Source: Candidatus Synoicihabitans palmerolidicus
GTDB taxonomy: Bacteria > Verrucomicrobiota > Verrucomicrobiia > Opitutales > Opitutaceae
Direction of reading: 5' to 3'
NCBI GenBank assembly: GCA_020809425.1
Contig: JAGGDC010000001.1
Coordinates: 682,001 to 746,000, forward strand
DNA length: 64,000 bases
Both the position numbers and the translations under genes were made by a program. Positions 30,427-39,980 of this stretch are shown here, piece after piece. Each line of letters begins with the position of its first letter. Position 1 is the first letter of the stretch. Below the pieces are notes generated by a model that had not been told where the DNA came from, made no database searches, and worked only from the letters and a program-made list of their open reading frames with translations.

Positions 30427-30538
30427 GCAGGGATGGCTTTGCAGGGATGACTTTGCAGGGATGACTTTGCAGGGATGACTTTGCAGGGATGACTTTGCAG
30501 GGATGACTTTGCAGGGATGACTTTGCAGGGATGACCTG
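30427..30538 (+). repeat. 14-bp tandem array (GCAGGGATGACTTT) x 8
   Basis: Eight consecutive 14-bp units; the first has ggc for gac and the last ends acctg. The array stops 25 bp before the ATG of the DUF481 gene and so occupies the place where its promoter and leader should be. Copy number can change by slippage, which would alter spacing of any promoter elements. Confidence 0.95.
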
Positions 30539-30563
30539 TTAACAATAAACAAGTTTATGAAAA

Positions 30564-31607
30564 ATGAGCAGTCAAATGTTTACTAAAATCGTCACGGTGC
30601 TGGTCACTACTTCACTCACGTGTGCGGCCCTCTCGGCGGATGTTGCCGTAACCAAGGACGGAGCGCGCCTTATCGGAACCGTTAAGAAAGTCGACGACGG
30701 CAAGGTCGTTTTGGGCACCTCTTACGCGGGTGACGTCTCCATCAAGCAGTCCGAAGTGGAGAGCCTCACCGTGGTTAAGCCGTTGGTTGTTCGCCTTGAG
30801 GGAGGGACCACCATGCAAGGCACGGTGACGACTTCCGCATCGGGTCAGATCGCGATCGCGGGGAAGAATGGTACGATTAGCACGACGGTGGACAAAATCG
30901 CCACGACATGGTCGACCGGTGGCGCCGATCCGGCCATTGCCGCCCGGCAGCGTAAGTGGGCCTACGAGACCTCCTTAGACATCAGGGGCAAGAACGGCAA
31001 GCGGGAGCAGCTTGGCACCACAGCAGCGTTGAAGGCCGTCTTAAAGGGTAACAAGGACAAGCTCCAGTTTCTCGTCAGCTACAACCGTCAGGAGAATAAC
31101 GGAACCAAGTCGGTCGACAAGTTCCGCGCGGAAGTCGACTACACCAACAACTTCAAAGGTCAGATGTCATGGTATATGCGTAATGAAGGCGGCTTTGATC
31201 GAGTAAAGGACATCGGGCACTACAACGTGTCGGCTGTTGGTGTCGCTTATGATTTTATCAAAAATTCGACGCAACGCCTAACGGGTCGTAGTGGTATCTT
31301 GTTTCGCTACGAAAATTATAAAAAATCGCTTTTGCCCGACATGAAGAGTGTCCGTCTCGAGTATGGTCTGAAACACACCTACCAATGGAAGACGATGAAG
31401 CTGTCCAACTCGCTGAAGGTGGTGCCTTTGCTTGATGATTTAGCAAATTACCGCGTCGTCCACGACTCGTTCTTCGAAATGCCGAGCAAGACCGCGAAAT
31501 GGACACTGCATGTCGGTCTGTTGAATGACTACGCCAGTAAGCCGGTTCGGAGTACGAAGGGCATGAATACGACCTACTACACCCGTGTGGTGTTGAAGTG
31601 GGATTGA
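30564..31607 (+). CDS. DUF481-domain outer-membrane beta-barrel protein
   Basis: A 347-residue exported protein with signal peptide MSSQMFTKIVTVLVTTSLTC and a cut likely after ALSA. Residues about 26-115 hold two related beta-rich repeats (GARLIGTVKKVDDGKVVLGT and GTTMQGTVTTSASGQIAIAG). From about 130 to the end lies the DUF481 barrel, with alternating strands such as YETSLDIRGKNGKREQLGTT and KLQFLVSYNRQENNGTK and a C-terminal aromatic-rich strand ending TYYTRVVLKWD. DUF481 proteins are outer-membrane proteins of unknown or salt-induced role. The gene is intact in a stretch where nearly everything else is broken, and two tandem arrays precede it. Confidence 0.88.
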   Translation: MSSQMFTKIVTVLVTTSLTCAALSADVAVTKDGARLIGTVKKVDDGKVVLGTSYAGDVSIKQSEVESLTVVKPLVVRLEGGTTMQGTVTTSASGQIAIAGKNGTISTTVDKIATTWSTGGADPAIAARQRKWAYETSLDIRGKNGKREQLGTTAALKAVLKGNKDKLQFLVSYNRQENNGTKSVDKFRAEVDYTNNFKGQMSWYMRNEGGFDRVKDIGHYNVSAVGVAYDFIKNSTQRLTGRSGILFRYENYKKSLLPDMKSVRLEYGLKHTYQWKTMKLSNSLKVVPLLDDLANYRVVHDSFFEMPSKTAKWTLHVGLLNDYASKPVRSTKGMNTTYYTRVVLKWD

Positions 31608-31652
31608 TCCACGGATCTGGAATAATTTCCGCACGACGCCCTCTTGCCTAGC

Positions 31653-32397
31653 ATGAAGGCGTTTTTGTTTCGGGGGTTGGTTGGGCTCAGTGTTGGGCGG
31701 CGGAAGCCCCATCAGTCGTGGCTCCTTTGGTGCTGCGGAGTGGACCTGCACCGGTACCCTTGGTGGAGCTCTTACCAGCCGAAGGCTGCTCGAGTTGTCC
31801 GCCCGCGGAAAACTGGCTCGGCGCGTTGCGGCACGAGAGTGGTTTGTGGCGGGACTTCGTGCCAGTGGCTTGGCACGTGAACTATTGGGATCGCCTGGGG
31901 TGGCCCGATAAGTTTGCCGAGCGATCGTATACGGATCGCCAATATGCTTATGCCCGATCGTGGCAGTCGGGGCGCGTTTATACACCGGGATTTGTACGGG
32001 GCGGCAAAGAATGGCAGCCCAGCTTGGGGGGATCTGACGGAGAACCAGCGTGGGACCGCGGGGGAGTTGACGGCGACGATTCACGACGGAGCAGTGCAGG
32101 TCACATTTTCAAATCCGACCGCGGTGAAGGAACTGGAGGTGCATGTGGTTTTGCACGGCGGAGGTATCACCAGTGATGTGCGCCGAGGTGAAAATAGCGG
32201 TCGAAGCTTGAGGCATGAGTTCCTGGTCTTGGGTTGGGAGAAGGGGCCGATTGCAGGACGAGGGTGCTCGCGTTGCTTTGCCTTCGGCTCGAGTCTCGGT
32301 CACGAGCGCACGTCGAGCCGTGGCTGTGTGGATCGCGAGTCCTGACGCGCCGGCGCCATGGCAGGCCGCAGGAGGATGGCTGCCGGATTCGTCGTGA
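31653..32397 (+). pseudogene. DUF1223 (secreted thioredoxin-like) protein, frameshifted
   Basis: The start MKAFLFRGLVGLSV and APLVLRSGPAPVPLVELLPAEGCSSCPPAENWLGAL lie in different frames. The latter, with FVPVAWHVNYWDRLGWPDKFAERSYTDRQYAYARSW and VYTPGFV, is the DUF1223 core with its CxxC motif. Further frame changes follow near 32000 (ENQRGTAGELTATIHDGAVQVTFSN) and 32215-32270. The last piece ends SPDAPAPWQAAGGWLPDSS at 32397. At least three indels are needed. The family is secreted; its function is not established. Confidence 0.85.
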
Positions 32398-32448
32398 GGC
32401 GTTGCGAAACTGTGCGGTTTGCGCAGGGTGCGCGGTTAGTACGGTCGT

Positions 32449-33061
32449 TGCGCATCGATGTGGGCGGAATCACGCAAGGGTTTCCATGTGGTCGTGTTTG
32501 ATGTGGCGAGACGCCTGGTGGCGAAACCCTGTCGCATCGGTAATGCGGATGAGCTTCACGGGCTGTGCGAGGAGATGCAGCCAACCGTGATCGCGATTGA
32601 TGCGCCCGGGGGCTGGTCCACAGCCAAGTCCCGGCGAGCTGAACGGGAGTTGGCGCGGGCGGGAATTCGATCTTTTTGCACCCCAAGTCGTGAGCGCGCG
32701 GCGCAGGTGCTCAATTTCTACGGATGGATGTTTAACGGGGAGGCTGCTTATGCGGCGGCGGCGCAAGTGTGCCCGCATTTTGACGGAGGCGCGGACGTGG
32801 CGGGATGCACGATGGAAGTATTTCCGAACGCGACTGCCCATCGGTTGCGCGGCCCTCAGCCGAAGGGCGTGAGCAAGGTCCGATGGCGTCGAGCCTCTGT
32901 TGCGCGAGGCAGGAGTCGATGAGACAATTTTGGGCAATCTCGACTTCGTCGATGCGGCGATTTGCGCGCTCACCGGGTTACTCGCGTTGGAAGGCAATTT
33001 TGAGGTATTTGGCGAACGGGGTGAGGGCTATCTGGTCGCACCCCGTTGCAGTCCAGGCTGA
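32449..33061 (+). pseudogene. DUF429 family protein, frameshifted
   Basis: Frame pieces: RIDVGGI at about 32449, then RKGFHVVVFDVARRLVAKP with VIAIDAPGGWS, RRAERELARAGIRSFCTPSRERA and FYGWMFNGEAAY, which match DUF429 (predicted RNase H-fold nuclease-like proteins). It then shifts at about 32880 to LLREAGVDETILGNLDFVDAAICALTGLLALEG, ending at 33061. Two indels separate these. The acidic residues expected in the first strand and in IDAPGGW are still encoded. The stop faces the stop of the convergent aldo/keto reductase pseudogene. Confidence 0.78.
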
Positions 33062-33064
33062 TCG

Positions 33065-34086
33065 TTAGCCCAGCGGGTAGGGATAACGGAGGGATAGCTC
33101 GTCGGTTTTGGCGAGCACATCGGGGCTCAGTATCAGATCGGAGGCACCGAGATTTTCTTCGAGTTGGGCCATTGTGGTGGCGCCAAAAATGGTCGAGGCC
33201 ACGAAGTCGTGTTGTTTGCTCCACGCGAGACACATGGCCATAGGGTTGAGGCCGGCTTCTCGCGCCAGATCATGCAGTCCGGCGACGGTGGCAAGGCTGC
33301 ATTCATTTACGAAACGATGGCCCATCTTCTTTTGGCGTTCGCTCTGGCCTTTGAGGTATTCGGTGAAAAGCGGGCGCCTTCGGGCAGGGCGCCGTCGTTG
33401 TACTTTCCGGCGCACACGCCGCCGCCCAGCGGCGAGTAAGGGAGGCAACTTATTGTCTCGCGCCGGCAGATGTCGGCCAAGGCATCTTCAAAGCGCCGAT
33501 TGAGAATGGAGAAGTTGTTTTTGATCGTTTCGCAGCGAGCGACGCCGATTTCTTGGGCGGTGGCTTCGGCCTTCATGGTGCCCCAAGGGGTTTCGTTGCT
33601 GGAGCCGATCACGCGGATCATTCCCTCGTCCTTCAACTCGGTGAGGGCGGTCAATGTTTCTTCATAGCCGAAGTCGTGATCTGGCCAATGGGTTTGGTAG
33701 AGGTCGATGTAATCGGTTTGAAGACGGCGCAGGCTGCCCTCGATGGCGCGCCGGATGTGATGACGGTCTATCGCGGAGGTGCCGTTCCGCACAGGCGGCG
33801 TGAACCAGCCGTGGGCGGGGCCGGCGATTTTGGTCGCGATGATGACGCTGTCTCGTGGTTTCGTCTTCAGCCAGCGCCCAACCATTTCCTCGCAGGTGTT
33901 GACATACTCGGCCTTGGGAGGGACGGGGTAGACTTCGGCGGTATCGTAGAAATTGATACCTGCCTCGTAGGCGCGGTCGAGCAAGGCGTGGCCTTCGGCC
34001 TCAGTGTTGCGAGAGCCGATCATCATCGTACCGAAGCACAAATCTGTCACTACGATGCCGCTGCGCCCGAGTCGTCGTTTTTCCAT
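33065..34086 (-). pseudogene. Aldo/keto reductase (Tas-like), single frameshift
   Basis: Starts [24 protein letters not shown] at 34086 and reads [14 protein letters not shown] with the catalytic Asp and Tyr, then VIIATKI with the Lys and LYQTHWPD with the His, to [14 protein letters not shown]. At about 33365 the frame changes; the remainder ([19 protein letters not shown] through EENLGASDLILSPDVLAKTDEL) is in another frame and ends at 33065. With one indel removed the protein would be about 340 residues, normal for the YakC/Tas group. The break lies after all four catalytic residues, but the cofactor-binding C-terminus is lost. Confidence 0.87.
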
Positions 34087-34174
34087 GGGGTGCAGGCAAA
34101 CGTGTCTTCGAGATCGTGCAACCCCAGGCCTGCTTTCCTGTCAAGCAAGGTGACGGCGAGGGTGATTCAGTGGG

Positions 34175-35061
34175 CTACGATGATTGCGCGTGCGACTTGA
34201 GAGGCGATTTCTGAGACCCTAGCTCGTTGTCATCAATTGGATTTTTGCCGTGTTGCCCACCCGCGAGATCGCTGAGACCGCGAACGACCAAAATGGAAAT
34301 TTCGTTGGCCCAAGCAACTTGGGCGAGTGCGGTGGATTCCATGTCGAGGCAACGCGCTTTCCAGATGCGGAATATCCACTCGCGGTAGGCGGCGTTGTCG
34401 AGGAAAACGGTGCCAGCGACGCCATTGCCGCCGACGGATACATCGACGACCCGTCCTGATTTTTTCATGGCGGGTAGGTCGGGGATCACGCGGCGCGCAA
34501 CCTCGAGCAGTTCAGGGGCACAGGGGAAAAATGGCATCTCGCGGGCACCTTCGCCATCATCGCGGGTCGCACGAATGCTGTCGGGGAAAATCATGCCGAA
34601 GTTTTCGATCTTCGGGTTTAGGTAATCGGGGATTAGATAGGTGCCGGGGTTATCTGGATCCTCGTTCAAATAGGCGGCTTCGTCGTGATAGGCCCACTGG
34701 GTGGGTATAACCACGTCGCCCACATGCAGGGAAGGATCCGTGCCACCCGCGACCCCGCTGAATATCACGTGGGTGATGGGAAAACGATCCAGAGCGAGTT
34801 GCAGACGGTAGGCGGCGTTGACGGTGCTGACGCCTGTGCGAAAAAGCAGCACGTCCTTGCCTTCGATTCGACCGCCCCAGAAGGAGATGCCCTTGATTTC
34901 AAAGCGCTCCCAGCCCTTTGTTTCGTCGACCCCCAGCACGATCGCAGGGCGACCATTTCGGGTTGGTAGGCCCCCAGTACGGCGTAGAGGTTTTCCGCTT
35001 TGGCTGAAGAGGCGAAGGTCCACCCAATGGCCAGCAGGATTAAAATGTGTCGTCGAATCAT
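34175..35061 (-). pseudogene. Exported MTA/SAH nucleosidase-like phosphorylase, frameshifted
   Basis: ATG 35061 starts a signal peptide (MIRRHILILLAIGWTFASSA) and AENLYAVLGAYQPEMVA. The frame changes near 34940, after which VLGVDETKGWERFEIKGISFWGGRIEGKDVLLFRTGVSTVNAAYRL runs to the stop at 34175. The nucleoside phosphorylase-I fold is recognisable by HVIFSGVAGGTD, the CLDMESTALAQVA substrate Glu motif, and VVRGLSDLAGG with its catalytic Asp. The odd C-terminus (SQKSPLKSHAQSS) suggests a further indel near 34220. The family cleaves 5'-methylthioadenosine and S-adenosylhomocysteine; periplasmic versions occur. Confidence 0.82.
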
Positions 35062-35110
35062 CGGGCGAGCCCGAAGCAGATCGGGTGCCCCTAGGTGAAC
35101 AAAATTGATG

Positions 35111-36480
35111 TCAGATTCGGTAGCAAGATTCCCACCCGGTCCGAGGGGGAGGGCCATTTAGCAGGACATTGGCGAATGGGTGGTCGGTGAATCGACGGGT
35201 TGCTCGATCGAAGTGGAGGGTGCCGCCCAGACGCTGGGCGATCACGCCGAGGATGAATACTTGGGAGAGAGGGCCGGAGATCGAGAAAGGGGAGCGGGTT
35301 TCTTCGCGACCAAGGCAGGAGAGGGCGAAATGGTCTGAGTTTTTTTGACTGAAGCGCGGCTGGGTCGGAGCCAATTGACGCATTTTCGAAGTGGGAAGCA
35401 CGTGTACAGGAGCGCTGTGAGTGCCCCCCCTTGAAGACGTGTTGGTCGCTGTAGATGTATTTGCCGTTGGTCTGTCGTTTGGCGTTGGGGTCCTCTTCGA
35501 CGGGCACCGGAGGGAGGTTTTCGACTCCGTCATACCATGTTACAACGCAAGGCGGGTGGGCGCCGCGTGCGGGAAAGCTGAACCGAATGGTGGAGGCTTG
35601 GGGGAAGATGAAATCGTTGGGACCATCGCGGCGCCAGCTTCGACTTTATCGGGCAAACCCAAGTCGAGGAAACGGTGGCACGTGTCTAGAATATGCGGCG
35701 CCCAATCGCCGAAAGCGCCGTTGCCGTATTCGAACCAGCTGCGCCAGTTTCCAGGATGCAAGCGCGGGCTAAATTCGTGGGGAGGGCAGCCAACGTGCCA
35801 GAGATCCCAGTTTACCGAGTCTGGTTGAGGGTCCCCGCGATCGAAGCCGTCGGACCGTCCAGCCATGCCAGCGACGGAGAGAATTCATGTGTGCATCGGT
35901 GCGTGTGACGTCCTTGATGAGACCCGCTTCCGACCACGCTTTGAATTGAAAGTAGTTGGCCCCTGAATGACCTTGATTGCCCATTTAGGTGACAACGCCA
36001 GTGCGGGGTGGCTTGTTCGACGAGCAAGTCGACCTCTTCAAACGTGTGGGCGAGAGGCTTCTCGAGGTAGACGTGTTTTCCAGCGGCCATGCATGCCATG
36101 GCGACAGGGAAGTGGGCGAAGTCTGGAGTGCAGATCGCTACGGCGTCGAAGTTATCGCCTTGTTCGGCCAGCATCGTGCGGAAGTCTAGGTAGAGCGGGC
36201 GATTGCCAAACAGCTCGCGGGCTTCGGCGCAGTGTTCGCCTTCCAAATCCACATCGGCGCCCGTGACAAACTCGATTAAATCGGTGTCCGCGAACGCTCT
36301 CATTACCTGGGTACCGCGATTTCCGATTCCGACGACGGCGAGGCGGACTTTTTGGCCGTTGCCTAATTTGGCGGCGGCGGGTGTTGGAGAAACAGAGTCA
36401 CGGCTTTGGCATCCCGTCCAAAGTAGGGTGGATGCGAGCGTTCCTTGACGCAGGAATTGGCGACGAGTCGAAGGGGGCAT
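35111..36480 (-). pseudogene. Gfo/Idh/MocA oxidoreductase with twin-arginine leader, multiply broken
   Basis: Starts MPPSTRRQFLRQGTLASTLL, a twin-arginine signal, followed by VRLAVVGIGNRGTQVMRAF (Rossmann motif), DAVAICTPDFAHFPVAMACM and GKHVYLEKPLAHTFEEVDLLVE with the EKP motif. After about 36020 the coding passes through at least three other frames: [17 protein letters not shown], then [40 protein letters not shown], and finally ILGVIAQRLGGTLHFDRATRRF ending at 35111. These blocks match secreted Gfo/Idh proteins common in Verrucomicrobiota and Planctomycetes, which use NAD(P) to process sugars. Confidence 0.87.
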
Positions 36481-36533
36481 TAGTTCACCTTAACCTTAGG
36501 GAGGGAGTTGGTGAAATAGTTAATTGTGGGAAT

Positions 36534-36910
36534 CTATTCTGGCTTACCCGACATCGCCAGTAGATGGGACCGAGCCAGGAGGAAAGCGGCGATGTGGTTT
36601 CCTTGTAAGAACTCTCCGTTGGCAATTTGCTCATCTATGTCCTGGACGGTTAAGAAGTGGATTTCCAGATCCTCGTTCTCATCAAATGTAGTGGAGTCTG
36701 TTCGACTCCTTTGGCCAAGAAGCAGTGAAAGGTATTGGTTTGCCGGGCAGGATTCGGCCAGAACGACTTGAGCAGTTCCCATTTCCCTCCGGTCACGTCA
36801 CATTCCTCCTTCAGCTTTCGTTGAGCGCCAGCCATCGGGGATTCGCCGTCGTTGAGAATACCACCGGGGAGTTCCAATGAAAACGATCCGATAGCATCGG
36901 CGATATTGTC
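36534..36910 (-). pseudogene. NUDIX hydrolase, truncated and frameshifted
   Basis: The minus strand encodes DNIADAIGSFSLELPGGILNDGESPMAGAQRKLKEE, the NUDIX box (GxxxxxE...REUxEE with Lys replacing the Arg), then TGGKWELLKSFWPNPARQTNTFHCFLAKGVE. The frame is lost near 36690. The rest (DENEDLEIHFLTVQDIDEQIANGEF) continues in another frame to 36534. The 5' end is cut by IS630 at about 36915. Related enzymes hydrolyse ADP-ribose or other nucleoside diphosphates. Confidence 0.8.
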
Positions 36911-36914
36911 GCAC

Positions 36915-38111
36915 TAGTGTAGTGGGAGTTAATTAGATATATAAAACAAAAATAGTAGTGCAGGATGGGTGCATGGCCCGCCCTGTTAATCCGCTAATCA
37001 TTGATGCCGCGCAGCATCAAGAACTTGAACAGATGATCAAACGCCCGACCACGCCGCAACGGGAGGTCAGGCGGGCGCGCATCGTGTTGTTGCGGGCCGA
37101 AGGGGAAAGCCAGGAGACGGTGGCTGCTCAGATCGGAGTGAATCGTCCGGTGGTGGCGAAGTGGGAAAAGCGATTTCGTGAGGCAGGGTTGGCTGGATGG
37201 GCCGAAGCGAGACGTTCGGGCCGGAAGCCGAGTGTGGATGTGGCGATTCGCGCTCAGATCGTCACTGAGGTCACGCAACCCCCGGCCGGGCGCACCCGCT
37301 GGTCCTCACGGGCGATGGCCAAGGCCAAGGGGGTGTCGGCCCACACCACCGTGCAGCGTCTGTGGCGGGCCAATGACCTGAAGCCCCATTTGCGACGAAC
37401 GTTCAAGTTGTCGCGTGACCGGAACTTTGAGGCCAAGTTTTGGGATGTCATCGGCTTGTATCTGAATCCGCCCGATCGGGCCTTGGTGCTGTGTTGCGAC
37501 GAGAAAAGCCAGTGCCAGGCGCTTGAGCGCACCCAGCCGGACCTGCCTTGGGTATCGGGCACATCAAAACCGCCACCCACGATTACACCCGCCACGGCAC
37601 GGTCACGCTATTCGCCGCCCTCGGCTATCTGGACGGCAAAATCATGCGACGCACCGCCTCTCGGCATACCCACCGCGAATGGCTCGGTTTCCTCAAGCAC
37701 ATCGATGCGCAGGCACCCGACGGCTTGGTCCTGCATCTGATCATCGACAACTACGCCACCCACAAGCACGCCAAAGTGAAGAGCTGGATAAAGTGGCGCA
37801 ATCAGCGCCATGCCAAAGCCCATGGCGTCGCACTGCATCGCACTGCACTCCAACATCCTCTTCCTGGTTGAATCTAGTGGAGCGCTTCTTCCGCGACCTC
37901 ACCGTCGATTGTCTCCGCGATGGCAGCTTCACCAGCATTCGAGACCTCACCAACGCCATCGAAACCTACATGGTCGCACGCGACCTCGAACCCACCCGCG
38001 ACACCCGCTACACTTGGAAGGCCGAAGGCTCCGCCATCCTGGAGAAAATCCAACGCGCCCGCACCGCCGCATCCCTTCATTCAGTATAGTTCATTAACTC
38101 TCAGCACACTA
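36915..38111 (+). mobile_element. IS630-family element
   Basis: Ends are imperfect inverted repeats: left TAGTGTAGTGGGAGTTAAT, right complement TAGTGTGCTGAGAGTTAAT. They are flanked by TA-containing sequence as expected for IS630/Tc1-type elements. The element carries a broken transposase and separates the NUDIX remnant from the dienelactone hydrolase pseudogene. Confidence 0.82.
36973..38089 (+). pseudogene. IS630 transposase, frameshifted
   Basis: The first frame, from ATG 36973 (36958 also possible), encodes MARPVNPLIIDAAQHQELEQM, a helix-turn-helix (ETVAAQIGVNRPVVAKWEKRF) and LVLCCDEKSQCQALERTQP, which carries the first catalytic Asp. Near 37560 the frame moves to GIGHIKTATHDYTRHGTVTLFAALGYLDG and LVLHLIIDNYATHKHAKVKSW with the second Asp. 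Near 37840 it changes again to SSWLNLVERFFRDLTVDCLRDGSF with the last Glu, ending at 38089. Two indels inactivate it. Confidence 0.87.
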
Positions 38112-38215
38112 GGATGAGGGAAAGGGGCGGCTCCTAGATTGGCTGCCTGCAGAGGCTAGTTTGGGTGAATCGTGGTGGATTTGACGGAGACGGGATTTCA
38201 CATTGACTGCGGGTA

Positions 38216-39115
38216 TGAAACGTAAAACTGCTGTGGATTTTGATCAGGAGCTGCTCGATCTTTGTAACTACTACGTTCACGTTCACGGGCGGCTGGATCG
38301 GCGGGAGTTTTTGGACCGGGCGGGGAAATTTGCGGTGGGAGGACTGACGGCGGTGGGGCTGCGGGGATGTTGAATCCGCAGTACGCCTTGGCGGTGCAGG
38401 TGCCGCCGGAGGATGAGCGGGTGAAGGCGGAGCGATTTGATTATGCGTCACCGGATGGTCACGGCGTGATGCAGGGTTTGATGGCGAGGCCGGCGGCGGC
38501 GGAAGGCAAATTACCGGCGGTGCTGGTGGTACATGAGAACCGCGGACTGAATCCCTATGTGGAGGATGTGGTGCGACGATTGGCGGTGGCGGGCGATTTG
38601 GCGTTGGGGCCGGACGCATTATATCCATTGGGTGGATACCCCGGGACAGATGACGAGGGCCGCACCATGCAGCGGACCATGGATCGGGCGAAGATTACGG
38701 AAGACTTTGTGGCGGCCGCAAGAGTATTGCAGGACCATCCCGATTCGACGGGTAAAGTGGGTGTGGTGGGGTTTTGTTTTGGGGGAGGCATGTTAAATAC
38801 CCTCGCGTGGCGTCTGCCCGAAGTGATTGCGGCGGCGGTACCTTATTATGGCGGGCAACCCAGTGCGGAGCAGGCGGCGAAGATCAAGGCGCCGTTATTA
38901 TTGCACTACGCGGAATTGGATAAACGGGTGAATGCGGGTTGGCCGACTTACTAGGCCGCGCTGAAGACGGCTGACGTTGACTACACCGCCTACGTCTACC
39001 TGGGGGTGAATCATGGATTTCACAACGATACGACCCCGCGTTACGATGAGACGGCGGCTGAGTTGGCGTGGAAGCGCACCTTGGCGTTTTTCGAACAGCA
39101 TTTGCGCGGACAATG
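38216..39115 (+). pseudogene. Dienelactone hydrolase family protein, frameshift plus nonsense
   Basis: ATG 38216 starts [49 protein letters not shown], including a twin-arginine-like hydrophobic region typical of verrucomicrobial DLH proteins. Near 38365 the frame shifts to [40 protein letters not shown] and [15 protein letters not shown] with the nucleophile Cys. An in-frame TAG at 38952-38954 interrupts before [32 protein letters not shown], which holds the His. The real end is TGA 39115. The family hydrolyses lactones in aromatic degradation or unknown esters. Confidence 0.87.
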
Positions 39116-39228
39116 AATAGGCCAGGCGGCTCGAAACCGATAAGAGGGGTGACGAGGATGGCGCGATGTTGTGCATATCCAGACTGGACGCCGCGCCCGA
39201 AAGCCCCTCATTTTGACCGAACTGCGCT

Positions 39229-39304
<76 letters not shown>

Positions 39305-39758
39305 GTGCGAAGCAAGGGTGGGGTCGGACGGATATGCTGCGGGCGCAGTGCCGTCACTGCCTGTTGGGGCTGTCTGGTCAATGACGATCTGTTTTCCGTT
39401 GCGACGAAAATCTGATTCCAGCATTGTGAAGACGACGACGCGAAGCGTCGCCCTTGGGGATGGAGGTGTGGAGGAAGGGGATGTCCGGAATCACAATGTC
39501 ACAAAGCTTGTTCAAAGTAGTTCAGCGGTTGGTCGACGAAACCGGACATTATTTGAAGGGTGTGGACTGAAACCTCTGACGGATATTGTAAAGACCGCTT
39601 GAGGAAGAGGCACGGAAACGTCGCCGAAAAACCGAGGGAGGCGAGGGAGTTTAGTTCAACTTCGAACCGTGACGATGTGACGACATGACCCCGTCCGGAT
39701 CGCCCCAAACTCAACCGAAGGGCCCACCTGCCAAGTGGGTGATTCGGTTCTATCCAAC
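39305..39758. other. Non-coding or fully decayed region after tRNA-Met
   Basis: No recognisable gene on either strand. Open frames here (for example 39318-39602) have no family signature and look like chance. The palindromic MITE begins directly at its right border. Confidence 0.5.
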
Positions 39759-39867
39759 TAGAGCGTGTCCCATTTACCCTGATTTTGGAAGGGGGGTAGC
39801 CGGAAATCCGCTCAAAAATCGGCTTTCCTGCCCCCCCTCCAAAATCAGGGTAAATGGACACGCTCCA
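39759..39867. mobile_element. 109-bp palindromic MITE derived from the IS-A right end
   Basis: Starts TAGAGCGTGTCCCATTTACC and ends with its near-perfect inverse, GGTAAATGGACACGCTCCA. Arms of about 37 bp run to a G6/C7 run, and the centre (AGCCGGAAATCCG...CGGCTTTCC) is itself partly self-complementary. The right half equals the last 70 bp of IS-A copies 1 and 3. The element can therefore be seen as two IS-A right ends head to head, mobilisable in trans by IS-A transposase. Confidence 0.85.
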
Positions 39868-39980
39868 AGTAACCGACAACGAGGCAATCGATGCCGAAAA
39901 AACTACGATTATCGACCGATTCTGCCGATAATTGATGAAAAGTCGATCCGTTTCCCTTAAATCCAACTCGGGCGATCGGC

